Origin: Elymus sibiricus
Taxonomy: Eukaryota; Streptophyta; Magnoliopsida; Poales; Poaceae
Length of the DNA: 64,000 nucleotides
NCBI GenBank assembly: GCA_039707655.1
Contig: CM077676.1
Span: forward strand, 431,931,379-431,995,378
Reading direction: 5' to 3'
The position numbers were made by a program, and so were the translations under genes. A model generated the notes under the pieces. The model had not been told where the DNA came from. It ran no database searches and saw only the letters and a list, made by a program, of their open reading frames with translations. Numbering within the stretch: the stretch's first letter is position 1; every line of letters starts with the position of its first letter. Shown here in pieces: positions 55,131 to 64,000 of this stretch.

Positions 55131-56869
55131 TGTTGGAAATATGCCCTAGAGGCAATAATAAATTAGTTATTATCATATTTCCCCATTCATGATAATAGTT
55201 TATTATTCATGCTAGAATTGTATTGACCGGAAACTAAATACATGTGTGAATAGATAAACAAATACTATGTCCCTAGTATACCTCTACTAGACTAGCTCGT
55301 TGATCAAAAGATGGTCAAGGTTTCCTGACCATGGACATGAGTTGTCATTTGATAACGGGATCAGATCATTAGGAGAATGATGTGATGGACATGACCCAAC
55401 CGTTAGCATAGCAAATGATTGTTCAGTTTATTGCTATTGCTTTCAATATGTCAAATACACGTTCCTTTGACCATGAGATCATGCAACTCCCGGATACCGT
55501 AGGAATACTTTGGGTGTATCAAACATCACAACGTTACTGGGTGATTATAAAGGTGCACTACAGGTATCTCCGAAAGTGTTTGTTGAGTTGGCATGGATCG
55601 AGATTGGGATTTGTCACTCCGACTATCGGAGAGGTATCTCTGGGCCCTCTCGGTAATACAGCAACACAGAAGCCTTGCAAGCACCGTGACCAAAGAGTTA
55701 GTTGCAAGATGATGTATTACGGAACGAGTAAAGAGACTTGCCGGTAACGATATTGAACTAGGTATTGGATACCGACGATCGAATCTCGGGCAAGTAACAT
55801 ACCGCCAGACAAAGGGAACAACGTATGTTGACATATGAGGTTCACCGATAAAGATCTTCGTGGAATATGTAGGAACCAATATGAGCATCCAGGTTCCGCT
55901 GTTGGTTATTGACCGGAGTGTCGTCTCGGTCATGTCTACATCATTCCCGAACCCGTAGGGTCCGCACACTTAAGGTTCGATGACGATTTAGTATTATATG
56001 AGTTATGTGATTGGTGGCCAAAGTTTGTTCGGAGTCCCGGATGAGATCACGGACATGACGAGGAGTCTCGAAATGGTCGAGAGGTAAAGATTCATATATT
56101 GGAAGGCTATATTCGGACGTCGGAAAGGTTCCGAATGATTCGGGTATTTTTCGGAGTACCGGGGAGTTACGGGAATTCACCGGGAGAAGTAATGGGCCTT
56201 ATTGGGCCATACGGGAAAAGGAGAGGCAGGCCACGTGAGGAGGCGCGCGCCCCCCTTGCCCAAACCGAATTGGACTAGGGGAGGGGGCGCAGCCCCCTCT
56301 TTCCTTTCCCTCTCCCTTCCCCCTGTCCTACTCCGTATGGGAGGTCGAATCCTACTAGGACTAAGGAGTCCTAGTAGGACTCCCCACACTTGGCGCACCC
56401 CTAGGGGGCCGGCCTCCTCCCTCTCATCCTTTATATACGGGGGCAAGGGGGCACCCCAAAGTAGACAATTGTCCCATAGCCGTGTGCGGTGCCCCGATCT
56501 CCATTTTCCACCTCGGTCATATTTTCGGAGAGCTTAGGCGAAGCCCTGCCGGAATCACTTCACCGTCACCGTCGCCACGCCATCGTGCTGACGGAACTCA
56601 TCTACTTCCTCGACGTCTTGCTGGATCAAGAAGGCGAGGATCGTCACCGAGCTGAACGTGTGTAGAACTCAGAGGTGCCGTACGTTCGGTACTCGATCGG
56701 TGGAGCTCGAAGGATTGTTCGACTACATCAACCGCGTTGTGAAACGCTTCCGCTAACGGTCTATGAGGGTACGTAGACACACTCTCCCCTCTCGTAGCAA
56801 TGCATCTCCATGGATAGATCTTGCGTGAGCGTAGGATTTTTTTTGAAATTCATGCTCCGTTCCCCAACA
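55131..56869 (+). repeat. 3' LTR of element B
   Basis: 1739 bp, preceded by the PPT agtgggagac. It differs from the 5' LTR at about 30 positions by eye. The TSD cccgt follows (56870-56874). Confidence 0.9.
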
Positions 56870-56874
56870 CCCGT

Positions 56875-59710
56875 GCCACCACTAGATGCGCCACTTCGCG
56901 CCCGTTCGAACGCGACCATCCGCCGTGATTTTGGTCGCCGGACGGCGATTTCCGGCGGGGTCTAGCGCACGCCGCCGCGCGAAACGCTCGCCGGCGCGAT
57001 TCCGGCGAGTTGCCGGTCATCGCGGACGTGGCACTGGCCGGTCCCACCTCTGTGTGGCTGACAACGGGCCCCACTGGCCCCGTTGACTGGGTTGACCAGT
57101 CAACGGTGCTGACTGGGCAACCCAGTCTCGCTGACATGCGGGCCCCAGCGCTTAATTAACACTAATTTGAATTTAAATTTAATCGGTTAATTAAATAAGT
57201 CGCTGACAGTGCGGGTCCACCTGTTAATTAACTAAATTAATTAGATTAAACCACTGTTAATTAGCACAGTCACTGACCAGTCGGACCCACTGGTCAGGTT
57301 TGACTCTGGTCAGCCGGTTTGACCGCTGACGTCACATTGATGTCATGCTGACGTCACCATACACTGTTTTGGAGAATTCGAATTAAATAATTTCAGAAAT
57401 TCGAGAAAATGATTAAAACTTTGAAAAATCATATAAAATAAACCGTAACTCGGATGAAAATAATTTATATATGAAAAACGATCAAAAAAATATGAAGAAT
57501 CCGAATATCCTATCCACATGCCTGCCACACCTCTCTAACATACTGAACATGGAACTTTTTGCCCGATTTCGATAAATGAATAGTGCATGACCTTAATAAA
57601 ATAAATCCAAATAAATTTCTAAATTATCGAAAACATTTAGATATGCAAATATCACTTCTGCATATCATTTAGGCATGTCATGCATCGCTGTTGCATTATT
57701 GCCGTGAATTTATTGTTTCTTCCCCCTTCTTCTCTCCCGATAGACGTCGAGACCGCCGTCGACGCAGCTGAGTACGACTACGCTCCAGACGAGCAGCCTC
57801 CAGACGACCAGCCCCTCTCAGCAGAGCTTCCAGGCAGGCAAACCCCTTGATCATCCAGATATCGCCTATTCTTTCCCTCTTATTCTTGCATTAGAATTGC
57901 CCCTGCTACTGTTCCAATAGTTCCTATTCTGATGCATAGCCTGGTTTTGTAACCTGTTGTTGATACTTTACCTATTATCCTATATGCTTAGTATAGGCTG
58001 GTTAGTGATACATCAATGGCCCCACATCCTTGTCCTTGTGGCCACGCATCTCCACCAGATACTCGATCAGTATGATAGACGGTCAGAGATCAAGACTTCA
58101 CCGCACATTCCCCCTAAGTTGTTCGACTCTGCAGAGCTACCACCGAGTGCCGAGGGTGATACCTCTTATCTCACTTCCGATGATGCCTCTGTAGAATAGC
58201 TATCCGGTTGTGGGTTACCGAGGGTGATTCCTCTTTCATCACCTCCGATAAAGCTTCCGTCGTGCAACTCCTCTTGTGTGAATTCATTGAGGGTGATTCC
58301 TCCGGGTTCACCTTGACCGATACTTCGAGTGGGAATCCATCAAGGGTGATTCCTCGGATTCCTTCTCGATACTTTGGACACACGGGTACTGAGACTTTAC
58401 TACTATCATTTGATAAAGACGGGTCGGCTCCAAGAGCACCCGCGAGTCGTGTGTTACCAAGTCGGAGCGACAGGAATCCTGTTCGTCTATGCAAGCTGCT
58501 AAATACGCCTAACGGATTTGGGTATTTGATCTGAGTGGGTCGTTGGCCCTATACGCACTACCACCACGTGGGATAATGGTTATGGGACCCTCTACGTCGT
58601 ATGTATCAGCCGAAAGCTCTTCAGACGTCACAACTCAGAGATGCGGGCTGATTGTTGGGGTGGGCTGGTTACGTCACTGGTGTATTCAGTGTCGCGCCTG
58701 GGCCCCGGCCAGTCACGCAACGTGCAGGAGTGCAAAGGGCGATGGCCCAAGACCCCTTCGCACTTAGGATTTAGACCGGCGTGTTGACCTCTCTGCTGAG
58801 CCTAGGTAGGACTGCGTCGTGTCGATCACCCGAGGCCGGGTGTTACCCAGCAAGTGTATCCGGCCAGATGTAATCAAGCGTGTTGGGTAACAGTAGTGCA
58901 CCCCTGGAGGGAAGTTATCTATTCGAATAGCCGTGTCCACGGTAACAGGACGCTCGGAGTTGTATCCTGATCCACTACAACTACAAATTGATGCTGATTT
59001 ATTATTAAACTGTTAATACTGCTCTCGGGATCGCTTTCTCGTAGGGAGTCGAGAAAGGATCTCAGGGCGTTGCTACTATATAACCACTATTGTATGTTAC
59101 TGTGTTGTACTCTCTTCTGATGCTGCAAGATTGCTTCAAGATGCTAGTCTTCGATAGGCTAGGCTTCTCCCCCTCTATTCTGGCATTCTGCAGTTCAGTC
59201 CAAAGATATAGCCCCATTCCTTTGATACCGATGCATAATTAGTATAGTTCTGATGTCAGTCTTGCGAGTACTTTGGATGAGTGCTCACGGTTGCTTTGCT
59301 ATCTTTTTCCCCATACCCGCTTGCTGTAACCAGACGATGGGGTTTCGGAGCCAGACGCCACCGCAGGAGACTACTATCAGGAGAGCCCCGGAGGCACGTA
59401 CTACTGGGTTGAGCTAGCCGACCAGGAGTAGTTCGGAGGCCCTAGGCAGGAGGCCTTTGCCTTTTCGATCAGGGTCGCTGTTTGTGCTAGCCTTCTTAAG
59501 GCAAACTTGACTAACTATGTCTGTACCCAGATATCATTTGTGTGTATGACTTATGTATTCGGGTCCTCGCGGCCCCTGGCTTGTAATATAAAGCTTGTAT
59601 GACTTTTATTTGTGTTTAGAGTTGTGTTGTGATATCTTCCTGTGAGTCTCTGATCTCGATCGTGTGCATTTGCGTGTATGATTAGTGCACGGTCGAGCAG
59701 GGGCGTCACA
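56875..59710 (+). repeat. 5' LTR of element A, second part
   Basis: Resumes at gccaccactagatgcgcc, which in the 3' LTR directly follows the equivalent of cccgt (about 63050). It ends in ggggcgtcaca and is homologous, in opposite orientation, to the LTR of C. Confidence 0.85.
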
Positions 59711-59713
59711 AGC

Positions 59714-59726
59714 TGGTATCAGAGCC
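59714..59726 (+). other. Primer-binding site of element A
   Basis: tggtatcagagcc three bases after the LTR, complementary to initiator methionyl-tRNA, as in C. Confidence 0.8.
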
Positions 59727-60500
59727 GACTGCCTGTAGGAAGCCCCCTTCCGATTCCTTGGTCGAAGTCGAGTCTAGTCTTCCGATAACTATTTTTACTA
59801 ACATGGCTGTGTGGCTTACGGGCCCACATCGCCAAATAGGTGGTATTAGGATCTTTTATTCCTCTCCTTTACTCTGGGACTCTGATCTCTCTTCTATTCG
59901 GGTTAAAGTTTTACTAACACTAACATTAGGTTCTCGTGCTCACTTTCACCCGGCCGGAGAGCTGGATTGTCTGCAATTATTCCTTTCCATTGTTCTGTTT
60001 AATCTGATTATCACCTTTTCTTTTCAATTGGTCTATTTAACCTTTCTTATAATCTAGCTTTTATCTGAGCAGTGATAATTTTCTGCTTAAACCAACACCC
60101 CCAAATGATTGTCCTCTGACTTGCCTTGCTGTCGTGGCCTTGCAAGATGTCACTGTCTTCCTACTTTTAACCACACTACCCACAGTTCCACAGGATCGAA
60201 ACCTGACTCTCCTGTACGTCCATGATCCAGTAGTTTTCCCCGGAGTTGATGTAGCCTTTGCTATGTCCCGTTGTTGTATTCCCTATCGCGTGCCTACGCG
60301 CCGCCTAGTATGTCTAGCTGTTTGGATTTCCGAACTTATGCTGTCCGCATGTAACCGACCTTGTGTATGGATCTGTATGTCTTAATTGACTACTGTTATG
60401 AATCTATTGCACTACTTGTCCATTGTCGTGTTACATCATGCTGTCTCTGAACACCTGCAGTTGTTTTTACTAAACCACCCCCTGTTAAATCTTTAGCAGG
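59727..60500 (+). other. Shortened leader of element A
   Basis: The corresponding region of C is about 1.4 kb and carries the leader ORF; here only the two ends are recognisable (for example gttgatgtagcctttgctatgtc at about 60245) and the ORF is lost by deletion. Confidence 0.6.
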
Positions 60501-61619
60501 ATGGTTAGACCCGCAGGTCGTGGTCGTGGCCGTGCTCCCGAGCAGCCCCCACCGCGAGACTATATGGCAACTATGATGCAGCAATTCGAGCTAAACTGCC
60601 AGTTCATGATTGGAATTATGGCTCAGTTCCCAAACCAGAACCAGAATGCTCAGGATCAGCAACCTTCTCCAATAACTCTGCGGGAGTTTGTGCGTCCCAG
60701 CCCTACTGTTTTCCGCAACTCTGAACAGCCACTGGATGCTGATGACTGGCTTCGCGACATCTCCTTCGAGATGGAATCTGCCAATGTCGCCCCTGACAAC
60801 CTCGTCACCTTTGCGTCCTACTTCTTGAAGGGTCCCGCTGCTCAATGGTGGGACACCCACAGGCGTTCACTACCTACTGGGACAGTCGTTACCTGGATCG
60901 AGTTTCAGACTGCTTTCCGTGCCCGTTACATTCCTCAGGGAATCATGGACCGGAAGAAAACAGAGCTTCGCAACCTCACTCAGGGCAGTAAGACTGTCGA
61001 AGCTTATCAGCGGGAATTCCTTGAATTATCTCGCTATGCTGAAGAAGACATCGCCACAGATGCACGCAGACAGGAGAAATCCCGCGATGGACTCCACCCA
61101 AACCTCAGGCTTGCGCTTGCTGTTCATGACTTCACCGATTTTTCCACCCTCGTGAACAAGGCTATCCAGGTTGAGACCGCTCAGATGGAACACAAGAATG
61201 CCATCAAGCGCCACCATGACGTTGGCTCATCTTCGGGCTCGTCATCGCAGAAGCGCCGTATCTGGATTCCTCACAGCATGTACCATCCAGCTGCACCTCC
61301 TCCACCGTCGGGGCAGCCAAGACCTCAGGCTCCACTGCTTCGAGCTCCTGCTCCCCGTCCCGATAATGGGCTCTGCTTCAAGTTTGGCCGTCCAGGTCAC
61401 CGTTCCAGAGAATGCCCTCAGAACCAGAATCAGCTTGCACTTCCCCCTGCTGGCCATGGAAATGGCCGTGGTAACAACCAACCCCGCAACAACAATGCCA
61501 GACCTTCTTATGGTCGTGGTCAAGCTTACCATGTTGATCTGAATGAAGCTCAAGATCAGCTTGCTACCGTGAAGGGTACTCCTCTTGTTAACTCAATACC
61601 ACCTCCTGTTTTGTTTTAA
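60501..61619 (+). CDS. Element A gag (372 codons), truncated at the protease active site
   Basis: [27 protein letters not shown] aligns with the gag of C from its first residue. The capsid region includes [21 protein letters not shown] and KGPAAQWW. The zinc knuckle reads CFKFGRPGHRSREC, with Phe in place of the second Cys, so zinc binding is probably impaired. The frame ends at PPVLF just where the protease active site should begin: there is a 1-bp insertion, and the catalytic Asp codon has become AAT. About 60 bp later the remaining protease, RT, RNase H and integrase are missing. Gag may still be made, but the element needs enzymes from a relative such as C. Confidence 0.8.
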   Translation: MVRPAGRGRGRAPEQPPPRDYMATMMQQFELNCQFMIGIMAQFPNQNQNAQDQQPSPITLREFVRPSPTVFRNSEQPLDADDWLRDISFEMESANVAPDNLVTFASYFLKGPAAQWWDTHRRSLPTGTVVTWIEFQTAFRARYIPQGIMDRKKTELRNLTQGSKTVEAYQREFLELSRYAEEDIATDARRQEKSRDGLHPNLRLALAVHDFTDFSTLVNKAIQVETAQMEHKNAIKRHHDVGSSSGSSSQKRRIWIPHSMYHPAAPPPPSGQPRPQAPLLRAPAPRPDNGLCFKFGRPGHRSRECPQNQNQLALPPAGHGNGRGNNQPRNNNARPSYGRGQAYHVDLNEAQDQLATVKGTPLVNSIPPPVLF

Positions 61620-61814
61620 TTCGGGAGCATCGTATTCATTCATAGCATAAGCTTTTGCATACATGCTTGGCATTAAATATGACGAGTTGAAACGTTCTAG
61701 TCAATCGCGACTTCTAGGGGATACTTCCAGAAGAACTTCCCGGGATGCCCTGACCCTTTTTCCCTTCTACCTCCTGAATTCTCGGGACGAGAATTTCTTT
61801 TAGAGGAGGAGAAT
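61620..61814 (+). other. Element A: deletion junction, 3' end and PPT
   Basis: Starts in the decayed protease (GASYSFIA), then jumps to the 3' untranslated end (ctgaattctcgggacgaga), which also follows the integrase stop in C (minus strand 31191-31156). The polypurine tract tttagaggaggagaat ends at 61814. Confidence 0.7.
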
Positions 61815-64000
61815 TGTGACATCCCTATGTGTTAAGCACAGTGATCACCTCTTAATCATGCCAAGTCACCATGATTAACAGTGCTTGATCACCATTTGCA
61901 TCATATCTCATTTCAAATTCCAATTCAAATTGAAATTCAAATTTAAAGTGAAAATAAAAGTTGTTCCAATTTGGAAACAAAAATGTTCATTAAATAGAAA
62001 ATAATCCATAACTAATTATGTTAAGAAAAACAACATCACCTAAATTCACTAAATGACTCTATCATCCAAAAACAGTACCAAACAGCAACATTTAATCCCT
62101 TTTTAGTTAATGAAAATTCAAGTGAATTCAAATATTACCCCAAGCAATTTATGGCAGTACTAGATATTGCCTAGTATTTGTTTTTACCAATTACATGTTT
62201 TTCAAAAGTCAATTTGGGGCCTAACATTTTGCAAAACAGAAGAAATGGAAAAATGCAGAAAAGAAAAAGAAAAGCGGAAGCGATGCATTGTGCGTTTGGG
62301 CCTTAGGTCAACAGTACCCCGCGGCCCAGCCCAACCGGGTCTTCTCCCACCTTCGGCAGCTGTCGACGCGCGCGCGCGCCCGAACGCCGATCGCCACGCG
62401 CCGGCCATCCCGCGACTCCCCAACGCCGATAAGGCCGTCCCCGACGCCCTAGGGTTCGCCCTCGCCCTCTCCCCCTCGCAGCTGCCCCACTCTCGCCCCA
62501 GATCCGCCGCGGCGAGCTCACCCGAAACGTCGCCGTCGCCACGGCCGAGACCTAGCGCGGCAACCGAGCCCCGTTCGCCTCTCTGACGTGTCCATCGCGC
62601 TCGCCGTCTTCGACCACTTCGTCCCCGTCCTCGAGTTCGACCTCTACGCCGTCACTTCGCCGTCTACATCCTCATCTTCCTCTTACGGCCGCCGCAACTC
62701 CGGCGACGATTCCGACGCCGTCGAGCCCTCCCCGCGCACACCTTGCTCACCTACAGGCTCACGGTGAGCCCGCGCTACTTTCCCCTCTCTCTCCCGTGCG
62801 ATTCCGTCACCGTAGCCGCCGCTGCCATCGCCGCCCGAAGCTTGCTCCGCCGCGCAGCTCGTCGCCGTTGTTGTAGCCGGTGTCGTGGCCGGGCAAGCAC
62901 GGCAACGTGCTCAGGGCACCTCGCTGGTGCCGCCCGTGCCACTAGATCGCCTCCTCGTGCCCCACCTCGCGGATCCTGACGACGCCCGAACTCCGGCGTC
63001 CGCCGCGGTCGCCGCCGCCGTCGATTTGGCCCGTCTCCGGCCGAGCCCGTGCCACCACTAGATGCGCCACTTCGTGCCCGTTCGAAGGCGACCATCCGCC
63101 GTGATTTTGGTCGCCGGACGGCGATTTCCGGCGGGGTCTAGCACACGCCGCCGCGCGAAACGCTCGCCGGCGCGATTCCGGCGAGTCGCCGGTTGTCGCC
63201 GACGTGGCACTGGCCGGGCCCACCTCTGTGTGGCTGACAACGGGCCCCACTGGCCCCGTTGACTGGGTTGACCAGTCAACGGTGCTGACTGGGCAGCCCA
63301 GTCTCACTGACATGCGGGCCCCAACGCTTAATTAACACTAATTTGAATTTAAATTTAACCGGTTAATTAAATCAGTCGCTGACAGTGCGAGCCCACCTGT
63401 TAATTAACTTAATTAATTAGATTAAACCACTTTTAATTAGCACAGTCACTGACCAATGGGACCCACTGGTCAGGTTTGACTCTCGTCAGCCGGTTTGACC
63501 GCTGACGTCACATTGATGTCATACTGATGTCACCATACACTGTTTTGGATAATTCGAATTAAATAATTTCAGAAATTCGAGAAAATGATTAAAACTTTGA
63601 AAAATCATATAAAATAAACCGTAACTCGGATGAAAATAATTTATATATGAAAAACGATCAGAAAAATATGAAGAATCCGAATATCCTATCCACATGCCTG
63701 CCACACCTCTCTAACATACTGAACATGGAACTTTTTGCCCGATTTCGATAAATGAATAGTGCATGACCTTAATAAAATAAATCCAAATAAATTTCTAAAT
63801 TATCTAAAACATTTAGATAGGCAAATATCACTTCTGCATATCATTTAGGCATGTCATGCATCGCTGTTGCATTATTGCCGTAAATTTATTGTTTCTTCCC
63901 CCTTCTTCTCTCCTGATAGACGCCGAGACCGCCGTCAACGCAGCTGAGTACGACTACGCTCCAGACGAGCAGCCTCCAGATGACCAGCCCCTCTCAGCAG
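61815..64000 (+). repeat. 3' LTR of element A, cut by the window edge
   Basis: Begins tgtgacatccct. It runs without interruption past the site where B was inserted in the 5' LTR (about 63050) and is cut at the window end, at the position equivalent to about 57830. About 1.9 kb of LTR and the TSD should lie beyond. Confidence 0.85.

Larger units (their letters stand above)
22495..56869 (+). mobile_element. Element B: Copia LTR retrotransposon (Angela/BARE/WIS group), decayed
   Basis: LTRs are 22495-24234 (1740 bp) and 55131-56869 (1739 bp), beginning tgttggaaatatgcc and ending gttccccaaca, with TSD cccgt. The LTR start matches the widespread Triticeae Angela/BARE/WIS group from memory. The internal region carries gag, integrase and RT fragments with many stops, and is split by C (27113-51025) and the solo LTR E (51386-53227). 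The two LTRs differ at about 30 positions by eye (about 1.7 %). Confidence 0.9.
21259..64000 (+). mobile_element. Element A: Gypsy-type LTR retrotransposon, gag-only derivative, hosting the nest
   Basis: The LTR begins tgtgacatcc and ends ggcgtcaca (inverted TGTGAC/GTCACA). The 5' LTR is 21259-22494 plus 56875-59710 (4072 bp once B and one TSD are removed). The internal region is only 59711-61814, and the 3' LTR runs from 61815 past the window edge. It has a PBS and a gag, but protease is broken and RT, RNase H and integrase are missing, so it is non-autonomous. It belongs to the same family as C (shared LTR ends, gag and PBS) but lies in the opposite orientation. Over the 1236 bp that can be compared, the LTRs differ at about 36 positions by eye (about 2.9 %), making it the oldest LTR element here. 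Confidence 0.85.

Overview
The window is eukaryotic nuclear DNA, almost certainly from a Triticeae grass (wheat, Aegilops or barley). The reasons are the nested LTR retrotransposons with Angela/BARE/WIS-like LTRs (starting TGTTGGAAATATGCCCTAG), the dense hAT, Harbinger and LINE debris, and intron-containing plant genes. There are only two recognisable host genes, both patatin-like acyl hydrolases (lipases) in direct tandem on the + strand. Everything else is transposon-derived or unassigned.

Layout. 1-4700: degenerate AT-rich repeat arrays with no gene. 4745-13980: patatin copy 1, five exons, 405 codons, with an intron 2 of 6.2 kb swollen by two hAT-like elements, a Harbinger-like element, LINE fragments and a long (TTA)n microsatellite. 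13985-17900: spacer with two weakly supported TIR elements. 17905-20800: patatin copy 2, five exons, 427 codons, compact (intron 2 only 629 bp). From 20925 to the end: a Harbinger-like element broken by a five-element nest of LTR retrotransposons.

The nest resolves from target-site duplications (TSDs). Element A (Gypsy, +, 21259 to beyond 64000, LTR 4072 bp) carries B (Copia, +, 22495-56869, TSD cccgt) in its 5' LTR. B carries C (Gypsy of the same family as A, - strand, 27113-51025, TSD ccatc) and E (solo Copia LTR, 51386-53227, TSD aaaag). C carries D (Copia, - strand, 39690-48803, TSD agcca) in one LTR. LTR-pair divergence counted by eye falls in nesting order: A about 2.9 %, B about 1.7 %, C about 0.7 %, D one difference seen in 1902 bp. 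D has a full-length uninterrupted 1327-codon polyprotein and looks extremely recent. C is complete apart from one frameshift and has an extra ORF upstream of gag. A is a gag-only deletion derivative.

The least ordinary observations are: (1) six ultra-short insertions (9-22 nt, mostly ending in an A-run) each flanked by a 10-20 bp direct duplication, several confirmed by an empty site in the other patatin paralogue; (2) an array of eight near-perfect 17-bp palindromes just upstream of the TATA box in the LTR of D; (3) the irregular structure of C, which has 0.8 kb of extra pol sequence outside its 5' LTR but inside the TSD; (4) the leader ORF of C. All coordinates, splice sites and divergence counts come from reading by eye; no alignment or database search was run.
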